A DNA stretch of 64,000 bases from Irpex lacteus (GCA_001986395.2 MQVO02000005.1:1116001-1180000); one strand, 5' to 3'; counted from the stretch's first letter, positions 1-12,072 are shown. Program-made: numbers and translations. The notes: generated from the sequence alone by a model not told the origin.

Positions 1-716
1 GTCGATGCCCAACGTGAGATCTTGCTTGACCCTATCGGAACCAACGTCTGGGTAAGTAACCCTACCATGTCCGGTCATAGCGTACTGGAGACTTATCTTT
101 GCATCATAGTCCGGTCAAGTTCCTCAGAGCTTGAACAGCGCCGCCGTTACATGGTCGCTTGCCAAGGAGCTCTACGGTCCTAACGGTCCATATTTCATCG
201 TTCCCATGTCCTTGCTCGTCGGTATCGTTCCCACGACAATCCAGTGGCTTATCCGCAAGGTTAGCTTAACTCATAGGCCCCTCTTGTCGAAGATAAAACT
301 GACGAAACCTTACAGCGATGGTCCCATATCGGCCCCCTCGCCATCGACTCCATCTCCCTCCCTATCATCTACTCCGTGAGTGCAGCCTCCATCACCCCGA
401 GATAAGTGTTGCTAACGACTTTTTCTCCTCACAGTACTCCGCAAACTTGACCGCTGGTGTGAACTCTACCGTCTTCAGCTCCGTACTTGTGGGTATTGTT
501 TCCCAAGTATGGCTGCGTCGGTACCACCCCGGTTGGTACAAGAAGTACAACTACGTGCTCGGCGGTGCCTTGGACGGTGGTGCTCAGGTCATGATATTTA
601 TCCTGTCCTTCGCTGTATTTGGTGCTTCGGGTACTGGACATCCATTCCCGACATGGTGGGGCAACCCCGGCCAGGGCAACGTTGACTATTGCAACGGCAA
701 TGGTGCCCTGGATTAG
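1..716 (+). CDS. OPT-family oligopeptide transporter, C-terminal part
   Basis: This is the 3' end of a proton-coupled oligopeptide transporter; the 5' part lies outside the window. Visible exons are <1-51, 110-259, 316-375 and 435-716, all in phase, giving 180 C-terminal residues. Support is the OPT-like C-terminal pattern: WSGQVPQSLNSAAVTWSLAK, then a GPLAID/PIIYS stretch, a further hydrophobic segment around SSVLVGIVSQVWLRRY, and the terminal HPFPTWWGNP motif. Family members import small peptides, and some import glutathione or metal chelates, across the plasma membrane; the substrate cannot be told here. The protein ends with a short hydrophilic tail (VDYCNGNGALD). Confidence 0.9.
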
Positions 717-1109
717 TTTATTTCTTATTGGGATCTTATACTGTCACGTTCTCATGTCCTTATCATGTACTTCACTCACGCTTTCCCGGGCTTCAACGAA
801 TGTAGTTAAGTAGTACTTCTCAGGCGGACCCAACTTGTAGTAGGGGTTTCTGATGTTTAACTTCGTGTATGTACTAATGTTTAGATTGTATATGGCATAA
901 TTCTACGTGCACCTCATATCTGAACGTTCCAACCGGGTATAGAAATTGCTCGACGTGATACATGCTACTTACATGACACAATCCACAACATATCTAAGTC
1001 GTTCCACAAGTAAGGAGCGTGGGAACCGATTATGCATACCACGTGTGCGTCAATGCAACGCGGAAGTAATTACAACTTAGCAACTCTCCCCTACTATAGT
1101 ATCCACAAG
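717..1109. other. intergenic gap between OPT and transglutaminase-like genes
   Basis: It holds the 3' end of the transporter gene and the promoter of the downstream gene, which are in tandem. I see no further gene. Confidence 0.6.
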
Positions 1110-2816
1110 ATGAGGGCGATGCCCCCTCCCCCGCCTCAACGGCGGGTGAGCAACACGGCTGGACGTGTTAATGGAAATATTAGCGCAGCAGCCGCGACGA
1201 AAGATAACGAAGACCAAATTGATTGGGCGAACCTATCCCAGGAAGACAAGGAGGTTCTCTTCAGCTGGCTAGATGAGTTCTTCGCCAGTTACTTTGAACG
1301 CATGAAATTATCGAATGGCACAGCGAAGCTGGAAGAAGCGAAACCCGCTCAACCTCCTCCCCCGCCAGCGCGTCGATCTACGCAATCCGCTACTGTCACT
1401 GCACCAGTCAATGGCAGGCCACCGCTTCCCCAGCGGAAGTCGACCACAGAGGCTGCCCCTACGGCGAAGCACAGTATCATTACTCCTGCACCGTCACTAC
1501 CTGCACGGAGGCCAGATTTATCGTTGCAGCACCGCGCGGAGTCTATGCCTACCCCCGAAAACGCTGCTCCTCCCAAGCCTCCACCTCGCCGTGCACTTCC
1601 GCCGGTGTTCAAGGCATCTGAGTCCAACAAGGTTGCCGAGACTGCACCCTTTCAGTCTGCACCGCGTATCAACCTATCTACGAAGCCAACAGTACCTGCC
1701 CCTACACTGGCTCCCTCGATCCCCACTGACAAACCAACGGTATCGCAGTATGCCGATGAACCCGAACCGGCGGGTCATGGTCAAGTAGAGGAATGTCTAC
1801 GTTGTCGAGATTATACTGCAGTTGATCAACACGCTTCGTATTTCCCTCGCGAGAACGTTGAGTCCCTCCATCAGCTCGCATGGGACCTTACCTCGCCCTT
1901 CGAACACCAATTCGACAAACTTCGTGTCATAACGTTCTGGCTTCATCTCAATATCACCTACGACGCGTATTCATTCCTCAATCATTGTGTGAAGCCCTCC
2001 ACGCCTGAGTCCACTCTTAAGAGTGGAATGGCGGTATGCGAAGGCTACGCTGGGTTATTCTCCGCCTTGGCACTGGCTGTCGGGTTGGAGAGCATAACGA
2101 TCAGTGGGCACGGCAAAGGGTTCGAATACGCGCCTCTCGCACCTGGGCAGCCTCTTCCTTCATATTCAGCTGGCCATGCCTGGAACGCGGTAAAGCTCTA
2201 CGATGGGTCTTGGAAACTCATCGACTCATGCTGGGCTGGTGGTGCTCTGGACAGCAGCGGTACATTCCTGAGACGATGGGACGTATTCCATTTTGCTGCG
2301 ACGAACGAGGAGTTTGGCGAGCGCCATTTCCCTGATCCCAAGGAACCGTGGAAGCAGTTTGTCGAGCCTTTGAAGACGTGGGAGGAGTATATAAGCGCGG
2401 TAGACACGATGCCGACCTTGACGGGTGGGTTCGGGGACGGGGAGTACGCTAGGCATCTTCTGTGGCCAAACACGAAGGAGCTGCGACCCGGGAGAGAGAT
2501 GTTTTATATTAAGAAGAAGTGCGAACATTACAGGGAGAGGGAAGAAGAAGAGTATGTACTTGTCGTAATGGGTGCTTTGGACGCCCAGGTACGGAGTCCC
2601 GGCAAGGCGGGATGGAAGGCGATGTCGTTGGATACTGTCAATGGTGGATGGAGATACGACGGGTTGTTTGTTGCTCATGGGGAGAAGGTGATGATTGCGA
2701 CGGTGACGAAAGTGGATGGGAACGATGCCAGGGGGATGGGTAAGGCCGAGTACGATCGGATCTTAGGCACGAAGACGATGGAATTTGAGGTGCTTTGTCA
2801 GTGGGAGGTGCAATAA
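1110..2816 (+). CDS. transglutaminase-like (Cyk3-type) protein
   Basis: Single-exon gene of 568 aa. Residues 1-230 are low complexity and proline-rich, with many PPPPP and PxxP stretches that suit SH3 binding. A transglutaminase-like cysteine-protease fold follows at about 250-410. A complete candidate triad is visible: Cys310 in GMAVCEGYAG, His356 in SAGHAWNAV and Asp372 in LIDSCW. The proline-rich plus transglutaminase-like arrangement resembles fungal cytokinesis regulators of the Cyk3 group and kyphoscoliosis-peptidase-like proteins. Cyk3 normally carries an N-terminal SH3 domain, which is absent here. The start at MRAMPPPPPQ was chosen because the in-frame Met 26 codons upstream adds only an unlikely leader. 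Peptidase or cross-linking activity is inference. Confidence 0.8.
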   Translation: MRAMPPPPPQRRVSNTAGRVNGNISAAAATKDNEDQIDWANLSQEDKEVLFSWLDEFFASYFERMKLSNGTAKLEEAKPAQPPPPPARRSTQSATVTAPVNGRPPLPQRKSTTEAAPTAKHSIITPAPSLPARRPDLSLQHRAESMPTPENAAPPKPPPRRALPPVFKASESNKVAETAPFQSAPRINLSTKPTVPAPTLAPSIPTDKPTVSQYADEPEPAGHGQVEECLRCRDYTAVDQHASYFPRENVESLHQLAWDLTSPFEHQFDKLRVITFWLHLNITYDAYSFLNHCVKPSTPESTLKSGMAVCEGYAGLFSALALAVGLESITISGHGKGFEYAPLAPGQPLPSYSAGHAWNAVKLYDGSWKLIDSCWAGGALDSSGTFLRRWDVFHFAATNEEFGERHFPDPKEPWKQFVEPLKTWEEYISAVDTMPTLTGGFGDGEYARHLLWPNTKELRPGREMFYIKKKCEHYREREEEEYVLVVMGALDAQVRSPGKAGWKAMSLDTVNGGWRYDGLFVAHGEKVMIATVTKVDGNDARGMGKAEYDRILGTKTMEFEVLCQWEVQ

Positions 2817-4573
2817 CGTCAAGTTTTAGCGTTGAGGGTGGACTGGTAGTTATTTGCTTTCTTACTAGGGATTTTGGTTTTTGCTCTGTGCTGGGCTAAC
2901 GTTTGGGTACTACTTACTCTCGTTCGCGTGCAGTAGCACCGATCGAAACGTGTCTTAGTGTATCTTGGATCTATTTATTTTCAAATCTGCAGTACTGTAT
3001 CATTTACACTCGTCATACTCACATGGCACACCTTGACTGACCGTGGAGTTGAAACGCTAAATTTACCAAAAATGGTCATCCGCACTTTGGACAGGGCGGA
3101 TCAAAGTGATCGCCGATCACATATCGCGTCGCACAAGCGCTCAACTGATAGTAATCCTCATCTTCTCTCTGCCACGTCGCAAGTCGACGAAATCGTATCT
3201 GGCTACATTGTCACGCACAGTTTTGTCGAAAATCGCGCACTTGACTATATGTTACGCCCACGCAGAACGCAGGGTGATGTCAACATATCGAATGGTCGTT
3301 AATTTACCAGGCAGGTTTGAAATATAACAGTTGCGACCAGCATGGATTGGTGGAAAACCTGCACATGCGTACGCGGATAACCCATATTTAGGTTTAGAAC
3401 ATACGCACATTACGATCAATCGTAGGTGAGTGGTGTTGCAGATTTGAGGGGTGTGTTTTAGGTCCAATTAACTGTACTTGTAGACCGGGAACGGATCTCA
3501 GGCAACTTGTCGGTACGGCGCCGGGATTGGGCAAGTCGACGAATGAAATGCAGATTTGGCCGATACGACGGCTGAAGAGGTTCCAGCCATTTTTCGGCTG
3601 CTTTACGGCGTGCTGCATGTGCCCCGTTCACAAGCCTGGTCTCTCTGAGAGGTATATCAAGCAGGCATCGCATCGCCTTTGCTCGAGAATGAACTACGTG
3701 GGACACTGGTGTTCATTCCCGTCACGAGTTTCGGAATAGACATGAACATCTTGCGCGAATGCAGATCCCGGTATATGGACAACCGTTGAATGACGTTCCC
3801 TGACCAATGTTGCCCGCAACCCCAAGGTACGCTTCCCGCCTCCGAAGGTTTCACGATGTGGGCTTCTGCTGACTGTCCCCAGGTATCCGCTCTTCCTGTA
3901 CAATACCGGACGCGCTTCCCAGACACTCTGAGCACAGCCGACACTGACGACAGTCACAGCCGCGAATTCTCGATCATTGTGTGTTGATACACCGTACACA
4001 GGGGTCAACGGAGATGCGGTTCGTAGCTCCTGAGTCGTTCGAAGCAGTCACGATCAACATCCCGTTCCCTCATTGGTGGTCAACCGGACTCACTGCTGAC
4101 GTTCCCACCATCGATGGAGGATGCTCTCGACTTCGGTCTGCATCCATGATCAGTCATATTAACTCTATGCCACTTTGGTGGCTATCATGGCCACAGTTCG
4201 ACGCGCCATGTTCTCCACGAGGCAACTCAATGTGAGTCTTTCGCTCTCCATTCAATGCAAAACTGGCGCGGCAAACGGCGAGCCGAGGCCGGAGGCGCCT
4301 GGGTCCACTGCTAACAGAGGTCACCTGCAGGCCGAGTCTGGGGCAAGAAGTCCGCCGCACCAGCGAAAATAAGTCATTAGCATCCGTGAGACTGCTGTGC
4401 GGAACGCTGGGAGATGAAATATAAAGATAGAGCGGGGCACGATCAGCCTCCGCTTGCACCGATCGCACATCGTCATTCCACTCTCTACGGAATCTCAGAG
4501 GCTTGCACAACTTGCAACACAGGAGAGCCCAAGACGCGGCTGACTTGCGCTTTAGGGGTTCATCCCGAGAAAC
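2817..4573. other. 1.76-kb stretch without a recognised gene
   Basis: Only short unconvincing reading frames on both strands. None spliced into a protein I could recognise. The last few hundred bases presumably contain upstream elements of the secreted-protein gene. Confidence 0.5.
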
Positions 4574-4583
4574 ATATATATAC
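4574..4583 (+). promoter_or_regulatory. TATA box of the small secreted protein gene
   Basis: ATATATATAC about 130 bases before the start codon, followed by a long CT-rich tract (about 4590-4690). A TATA box plus pyrimidine-rich leader is typical of highly expressed fungal genes. Confidence 0.6.
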
Positions 4584-4711
4584 TCTCCTGGTTCGTCCCT
4601 CAAATTACATCTCATCTTCTACATCCTCTCTACTTCTCTCATCTCACCAGCTTTCGCATTTCTCTTTCTCAGTAATCTTTCTCAACAACAGCCTCATTCA
4701 TCTCAGCAACT

Positions 4712-5790
4712 ATGAAGATGTTATTCCGCACCCTTCCTCTCTTCTTCGCCTTCGCAGCGTTGCTCGCTCTTGTCGGTACTGCCAACGCAGCGCCTACGGA
4801 GGCTGAGTCTCTCGAATCTCGCGAGTGGACCAACTCGAAGCGCATGGCTGCCGGGCTCCCTCCCCGTGCACCCAGGCGTAAGTCTGCTAAGCCCTCCCTC
4901 ACCGCGAGACAGTACCCCAGCCCCTCGCCTTCGTCCACTGTCCAAACGTTCAAGGGCCGTATTGCGATCAAGACCAGCGTCGCAGCACCTTTCATCGGAT
5001 ACGTTAGCGGCGGCTCTCCGTGAGTTATTTTCGTCATTGGGCTATTATCAGTACTGATTAGCGTCCTACCTGATCGCCCCATAGTGCCCGTGTTGACGTG
5101 AAGGGCGCGTACGGTGGTGATCTTGACATTCAGCTCACGACCCAGCTCCTGTCTAAGGTTCCAGTCAATATCGAGGCCACCGTAAGCAATTCACCTGATT
5201 CATTTAGCGTCCACGTCACTCATTGCTATCTGTCTACTTTTCCTCTTTTGGTTATCTTCAACGCTTATTGCGGTCTTTCTCTGCCGTATATGCCTTGGTC
5301 GCCACTGAATGTCTTATGACCCATTCTTGGCGCTACTCAGAACGGCGGTTTCAGCCCAGTCTTCATCGGTGGTTCTGGTGACGAGTTCCTGTCGGCCCAC
5401 TCTTCTTCGTGAGTATTCTCGTGCCTTAGATCCGAAGTCAGTATACTAAATCCACACTCTGCCAATTTAGCTCGGTGCCCATCACCAACGTCCCCGCCAC
5501 TCTTGCTTACGCTCGCCCCAGCGGCTCGGGTGCTTCTGCCATCTGGGTGTTTGACTACCGTACCCACCAGTTGATTCGTAAGCACCCAGGCCTTTTCCTA
5601 CCCAGATACGTCGAACTCATTCCGTTATTTGTTTTCAGCCCGCTGGACCAACATTGATGGTAGTGCCCCCAACGTCGTCATCGGCTACAACTGGCAGAAG
5701 AACGAGCTCTTCCTCACGGGAGATCTCGCTGTCTACAACGCCGCCACCGGCAGCAAGGCCATCGCTGTCGAGTTCTACCTCAGCGCGTAA
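4712..5790 (+). CDS. small secreted protein of unknown function
   Basis: Five exons (4712-5019, 5085-5181, 5341-5408, 5471-5577, 5639-5790) give 243 aa in continuous phase. Residues 1-27 form a clear signal peptide (hydrophobic FFAFAALLALVGTANA ending in AxA). A basic, proline-rich stretch follows (PRAPRRKSAKPSLTARQ) that could be trimmed by Kex2-type proteases. The rest is predicted beta-rich with many Gly, Ser, Thr and Asn and no cysteine pattern. It ends NAATGSKAIAVEFYLSA. I do not recognise a domain. Strong promoter signals and the signal peptide suggest an abundant extracellular or cell-surface protein. Confidence 0.8.
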
Positions 5791-8323
5791 AGTGCCTGCT
5801 TGCCATCCTTTCTTTGACTCTTAAAACAGACACTTCTTCGGATGGTTATGGAGTCGAACAATCTTAGCTTAGTCTTCCCCACTCTGTTTCCTTACGAACA
5901 CTTTCTATCTTACGCTCTCGGACAATGACTTCTTCTCGAACACTATCCCCGATACGTTTTTTATGATTACGCCATCTTCATTCCACGATGTTTACGTACT
6001 AGAAAACGCTATCGATGTATAACGATTTCCAATATCACCATCTATTGTTCTTTCCATTCTTCTGTATCTCGCGCGATTTTGGCATATGCTTTGCTCTCTA
6101 ACTGACCTTCGAATGGTAATATTCTCTTCTCCAATATTCTTGTCTTTTACTCAATAACACATTGGTATTTTATTCTCCAATACCCTTCGTCTATTACTCA
6201 ATAACATATCGGTACTCCCTACAACCGTCGTCGGATGATGAAGACGGAAATCACCTTCAGTTCGCCGCTAGTCGATATTCCAGCAAGGAGGAAATTGCAC
6301 GTCCATAAATCGAGGCACCACCTTGACTTCACCGCAGTCAAAGATATTGAAAGGGTGGCATCAGCAATCACCGATCTGTATGTACTTACCAGAGTTCGCG
6401 CCACACTGAACTCTCGCGAGTTGGCGTTAATTTTGTGGGTACTGCGGCCATCCCTGTCGATCAGGATAGATATCGTGTAGCCAGAGATGACGAGGGATGA
6501 GAGGAAAAGAAAGGTGGCATGTCTTGTTCGTATTCCTTGTATAGGGAGCCTTTGGGGAGGCATGTTCCTTGAGAGTCTTGCGTCAGTGATTTACCAAAGA
6601 GGAACGGCAGTACCTGAAATCTGAACAAGGCAGGAGCCTGAAAAAACCATGATCATGATTGACTTGAAGCTGTCGATGAAACTATGCCAAGGCACGAGCA
6701 TGGCGGCAATTCAGCATTCATGATGGAAATTCAGACAATATTTCTTACTGTAGATGAAAGCTGCGCGGATTACATGTTTACTTAGTCGTACGGAAGCACA
6801 ACAGCTATGAATTCACTTCAATCAGATGTGGTCAGCCTGAATTTCTGATAATCTACTCACAGTTCACACCGCAAAAATAGATTTAGTAGCAGTTTTTCCA
6901 TACTGGTATGTACCAGTCGTACCACAACTTCAAAGTGGCGGTGGCATATTATCAGCTGAGTTAACGAGAGATTGGCAGACCAATTACTCCTTCGCTGAAT
7001 ACTGGCAGGATTCCTGTCAATATATGAGATAGCCAAGTGACTCGGATTTGTTAAGCAGAATTTCAGACCAGGGAGGCAAGGAAGCTGCTGTTTGCGTCAT
7101 AAGCACGTACAAAATCAGCCTCAGTATTACTCAAGGGGCACACCAAAAGTATAGTACTTACAAGGATATTAGAGATGCTGGATTAGTCTGGTTTGATTGG
7201 CAGGCCAATCTGTCAATCACAGTAAAGCGGAGACCACTTGAAAAGTACAACACCAGTCATCAGTCAGTAGGGCTGTTATTCCAGTCAGAAATAGAACTTA
7301 CTTGGGGAAGAATTGCCCCAAGGCTGGCAGAGATTAATCGCATGACTACGACAGCTCTCGACACTTGTCTGTTCTATACGTATCAAGACGGTCAATTTCC
7401 CTTACTACATATTTAGTGTGGGTAGGTCGGACATCGCATATCGTTCCTACCGTAGTACGGATGGGGCGATGGACTGTCCAAGGACCGTCCAGCCGTGACG
7501 GCGGGAGTGCTGCTGAATGCTCCACTTCAGGATTCAAGCGTGCTTCCTAGGCCAGAAATCAGTAATGGAGTTCAAACATTAATTGCAGATGACAAGTATA
7601 CCATTGATAGCAACGCTGTCGTCCACCTAGAGTTCATTCATTTCGTTCCATTTTGAAGCTACGGCTCCAGATAATCAATGGTCACCACTTACAAGCGTCA
7701 TACAGATCTTCAAGAGTTTCCCTAGCTCTGGACAAAAGGTCGACTCAGGAGTGGTTGTGAGTAACTACGAGTCCGTACAAGTCCGTACATGCAGTACGGA
7801 AGACTTTATCATTTAGAAACAAATTATTCGATCCTGTACGTGGGAAACTGATGCGCCGATCATTCCCATGGCGTCGTTGGGCGCCGCCGCCACCGCGATG
7901 GTACTCCCATGATGCCGTCTTGCTTGGAACTAGGCAGTACTAACTTGAAGTATATGTGACATTGCTTGTACAATTGAAAGCGCAGAAAGTGAGATCTATT
8001 GAGGAAAGACTATGTACGATAATATACAACAATAATGTTACAGTGCAGATAAAAGAAATCCGGGATAGCGAAAAGATCGACGTTAACTTGAGAGAGCGAA
8101 GATGGATAGATGAGCTTCCAAGACAAGACATGATGGAATCCAGTGGGCAGAACGGCAGGGTAATAGGGAATGGAAAGTCGGTTGGATATGAAGAATGATG
8201 GCGTTGGGAACAGAATGAAATGACGAGAAGTAGACGGATGTCAGGAAGAGTTGAATATCATACGGAGGAATGTGAATATGACTTGGTATCCACGTAAATG
8301 TGCGGCATGGGAACAGTCAGGCC
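5791..8323. other. 2.5-kb gap without a recognised gene
   Basis: Holds the 3' region of the secreted-protein gene, including a short tandem repeat. A 114-codon minus-strand frame at 6219-6563 has one hydrophobic stretch but no recognisable domain and no convincing exon partners. The remainder is AT-richer DNA with short frames only. Confidence 0.5.
6127..6219. repeat. two-copy imperfect tandem repeat, period about 46 bp
   Basis: Copy 1 starts TTCTCCAATATTCTTGTC and copy 2 at 6173 starts TTCTCCAATACCCTTCGTC. Both continue with TTACTCAATAACA and TCGGTA or TTGGTA. The repeat lies about 340 bp beyond the stop of the secreted-protein gene. Confidence 0.75.
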
Positions 8324-9286
8324 TCAGGACATCAGGCGTTCACCCCAAACGAGCCGTTGTCGGTGTGCTCGAATTGCTCCGCGCAGCGTGATCCAGGCTA
8401 TCCACATGCATGCCAAGAATAACAGTGCGAACAGGAAACGCTGTGTCCATCTTACATGAGCCACCGTCCGGACCTCAGGAACAGATAATCACTTACAATG
8501 AGAGCCTTCCACCTTGCGCTGATCGGAGCATTAGACGTGAATATGATTGTTCGAAGACGAAGGGGTACAGGCGTATTCAGCCACTCGAGCGACTCTTCGA
8601 GCTCCTTTGCCTAAAGTTTACAAAAAGCACCGCGTTCCGCAGTTAGAGTTCTGTATGATTTCCGCCTCACGCGCATGTGATTTCGATACCGAAGAATTGC
8701 GCATACCTTTTCTCGACCCCTGTCGTACACGTCTCGGATATGCCGCACTTGCCTGCCAATCTCTGGCAGTTGTGCACCGAGTTCTTGGAGAGCACCGAGA
8801 TCATCTTGGAGGGCATGTGTGATGTATGGAACGGTGGAAGATAATGCCGCTGTTGAGCGTTTTTGGGTATGCTGAATTGTACAGTGAGCGTGATGGATGA
8901 GCAAGCTGGCGCGCATGCAAAGAATAAGGAAGCGGGACGCACATGGAGACCGTTGACTACCTCGCGGAGAATGGTATCTATAGCTCGGGAATTACTCAAG
9001 TCTTCCGCTAGCTTTGACTGAGACAGAATGAGTAAAGTGCGGAGGGACGTCGGGCAGAAGCCACACACCTCCAGGTCCTTCATCCGGTGTTCGTACTGCA
9101 TCGCTCGCTGACTAGCAGCCGTGATCGCGGTCTCAAACCTGCCAGGGGATGGCTTCACGGTGAGAGGGGACTCGCGATGGCAGTTAACTCGGATACACAC
9201 CTAGTTGTGCTTGTGTTCGACTCCGTCTCCTCGCCAGCAAGCGTAGAGGATTGCGCTGCAGTACTCTGTATCGAGAGGCGATCCAT
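8324..9286 (-). CDS. tail-anchored coiled-coil protein of unknown function
   Basis: Five exons (9286-9201, 9138-8943, 8871-8707, 8610-8497, 8440-8324) join in phase to 225 aa. The middle is helical and charged, including LGALQELGAQLPEIGRQVRH and DVYDRGREKAKELEESLEWL, consistent with coiled coil. A single strongly hydrophobic segment (FLFALLFLACMWIAWITLRG, about residues 188-207) is followed by a short basic tail, so the protein is probably anchored in a membrane by its C terminus. No signal peptide is seen. Such topology fits SNARE-like or organelle-anchored adaptor proteins, but no family signature is visible. Confidence 0.75.
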
Positions 9287-9706
9287 GTTGTGGGTATAGC
9301 AGAGGAATGCGGGGAAGGTGGGCTAAGGTGGGGGATACTTGGGGCACTGCACCACTAGAAGGGGGTATATAAAGAGTCGAAGGAGAAGAGTTACGGCTCA
9401 GGTCGCCGGGGCAGTCAGCCTCGGAAATTTGGGATGAAGGAAGGTGATGAAGATAGTTAAAAGGGGACAGGGTGACCTCAGGGTCGCAGACCGGGCTCAA
9501 GCTTAAGTGCTCTTAATTAATAAGTGACCGGCCGGGGCTGCCAGAGCGGCAATCAGCGATTTATATCCTTATCTGGCAATCCACGTTGTTCTCCTCCTTA
9601 ATTGTCACGGTCACGAACGTGTTACTTACGTGATAACACCTGATCACGCTTCTGCTCACGTCCAGCAACGTAGTCATCCCAAGACTCTGCTTGTGTTGCG
9701 AAAAAC
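9287..9706. promoter_or_regulatory. divergent promoter region
   Basis: 420 bp separate two divergently transcribed genes. A near-symmetric TATA element (TATATAAAG, 9366-9374) lies 80 bp upstream of the minus-strand start codon and could serve that gene. No other gene is present. Confidence 0.5.
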
Positions 9707-10378
9707 ATGCCTACCACAAGGGAACAATTACAGTTGACCGCTCAGGCGCTATGCAACGACTTCGCCAACAAATCTCCTCTCGAAAGCCTTCTCTCACACT
9801 TTTCTACCACCCATCAGGTTTCGGCGAAAGAACACGGCCTACAACTCCTAGCCCCCTTCCTCGGTCGCATGTTTACCGGCCGATCTGGCCTGGAGGAATA
9901 CTTCAGCCTCCTTCAAAAGTATTTGACTTACGAGAATATGTCCTTTGGTGAGAGCACAGCCATCGTTATCGTGATAGGCAAGATCGCCCTTGGCAGGCAA
10001 CTTAGGCAGGGCGATTTCAACTCTCGTTCAACGCTATCATGACTTTTGACTGATGCTGTGTCCTGTCTCATTGACCTAGGTGAGTGGGTCATCGATGCCG
10101 AGAATCGCAAGGTCAGCGTGCGGGGTCAGGCGAGGTTCAAGTGGATTGAAGGTGCTGGCGAAGGCCAGTGGTGGGACGAGCATTTTGTTTACGTGCTCGA
10201 CTTCGATGACGAGGCTAAGGTCACGGATTACCAAGTGTGGGCGGATTCCGGAGCCGCTTATCTTGCACGGTTAGGGAAACTCAATGAGTTACGAGAGGTG
10301 TGTCAACGGATCATGCACATGCATAAGAGGTGTTTATTTATAACGTGACAACCCAAGGCACCCGAGTCGAAGGATTGA
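9707..10378 (+). CDS. NTF2/SnoaL-like domain protein
   Basis: Three exons (9707-9947, 10080-10297, 10358-10378) give 159 aa in phase. The N-terminal half is helical (TAQALCNDFANKSPLESLLS), followed by GLEEYFSLLQKYL. The C-terminal half is a beta sheet of alternating hydrophobics (VSVRGQARFKW, WWDEHFVYVLDFDDEAKVTDYQVWAD). This length and the helix-then-curved-sheet pattern with the ending FDDEAKVTDYQVWADSG match SnoaL-like polyketide cyclase or NTF2-fold proteins common in fungi. Substrate unknown. The last exon codes only six residues. Confidence 0.75.
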
Positions 10379-10609
10379 TCCCAAAGTAAAGGTCGTTTGT
10401 TACCAAGCTGAGAAGAGCATGGGTCGCGTTTTCGACAGACCACTCAGACAGATATGTATGGGCACTCGTATAATCTCATACGTTCTAGGTTGTATATGTA
10501 CACAAAGCGACGAAGAAACCCACAAAATGTTACAATGGTATCAACGAAAAGTACCCCGATATGTCGAGCAACTTGTGACAGAGCAAATCTTATCTAGCGT
10601 GATCACCAT

Positions 10610-12072
10610 CTATACTGGCCAGGAGGAGGCACGAACAGCAGTGATCCATGATGAAGCAGCGTCAGGGAACTCCCACACCATCACACCGCCGTCTGCATAA
10701 TTTGCATCAGCTCATATTATCGCAGCTATATCCGACGAAATGCTACTCACTCCAGCCCTTTGCCTTCGCCTGTGATACACAAGTGGCCAGAGTCGAGGTC
10801 GACATTATTCCGCTGTTTGCGTCTCCTTGTCCGGCGGGCTTCCCGATAACGAGTTTGCTCAAAGGTACGCCGTTTGCGGCAATCTGGAAGAGAGCGCTGT
10901 TGGGCCAGGTAGAGCTAGAGGCGGTAAGGAGACCGTTGCAGTCGGTGTATTCGGTGGTGCCCTCTGTGACACGAATGGACGTCAGGGAATGCATATGCTT
11001 GTAGGTGGATAGATATGCGTACGATTGTAGAATTGAACGTTGTACTGTTGAAAACGGTTCAAATTAGTTCTTGAAAGACGTATTAGCGGTGAAGTCACGC
11101 TTACCCAGTCAATCAAGCTGCCCACAGAGTTATGGACCTTGAGGTAGCCTCCTCCGCCCCATTTATTGGGAGCGAACCAAGGCGCCACAGCTACGTAGGA
11201 AATAAGCTATCAATACCTAACCACTTGTCTGAGAACTTACGAGCATGAGTGAGAATGTATTGTCCAGCTGGAAGCTGCGTGCGGAGCTGAGTCGTGAACG
11301 AGATGAGCCAGTTCTCAGCGGAACCATCTCCAGCGTCGAATGCATTGAAGTCCTGATGAGACCAACATCGTATGAGTAAAGATAGAGAGAGGAATCAGAG
11401 GCTATCAACAAACCTCATAGTCGACATCAATACCGTCCAGATCATACTGCTTCACCCACGCAGCGAACGTGTTGGCTGTACTGATAGGGTCGGCGCGTGT
11501 ACTTGTTGGTACGTCCGTCGATCCAAAGACCGACACGATGAGCTTAATGCCCGCGTCAGCATACTGCTGCTTGATGCTTGTACGCTGGGCAGCTGTGAGT
11601 TGGGTCCACTCTTCGGCCTTGTCCCATGCACCTTCCAATAGAAGGAATGACAGGGCGCTACAACGGAAAAGAAGCACGGATCATGATCAGCAATTGTGAC
11701 TACGACTTTGAGTGATAAAGTGAGTGATGTGCTCACAAGACGTTAAATCCCTGTGATAATCAAAAAGGAGTCCCATCAGCATTGAGTCGACAGTCAATCC
11801 CACATATCGGTGAATGTAGGATAATGATGGAATAGTAGAATGATACATACATTAACTTGGGAAGGAGGCGGGGGTCCGGTGATTCCGGACGTGCCCTTGT
11901 CGCTGTACACCACGAAGTGCGGTGCCGCAGGGGTAGCCCGTGCGAGGATATCGCGGGCTTGTTTATCGAGACCCTCGAAGTCAGCCGCAGGTGCAGCAGT
12001 CGAGGTTCCAGTGAAGGAGAGAACAGTAAGAAGTGCGGCGAAGACGAGACTGGGAAGGATGGAGAACTTCAT
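10610..12072 (-). CDS. GH18 family chitinase-like secreted glycoside hydrolase
   Basis: Eight exons (12072-11851, 11750-11737, 11657-11414, 11352-11241, 11190-11105, 11044-11023, 10963-10751, 10692-10610) give 331 aa in phase. The signal peptide covers about residues 1-26. The catalytic GH18 signature DGIDVDYE ends at Glu160, the expected proton donor, just before an intron. YNVQFYNQ and MVWEFPDAAS match the late barrel strands of GH18. Family members hydrolyse chitin or the chitobiose core of N-glycans; the short single-domain form with no carbohydrate-binding module resembles fungal class III chitinases and endo-beta-N-acetylglucosaminidases. Exon 2 is only 14 nt and exon 6 only 22 nt. Confidence 0.92.
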
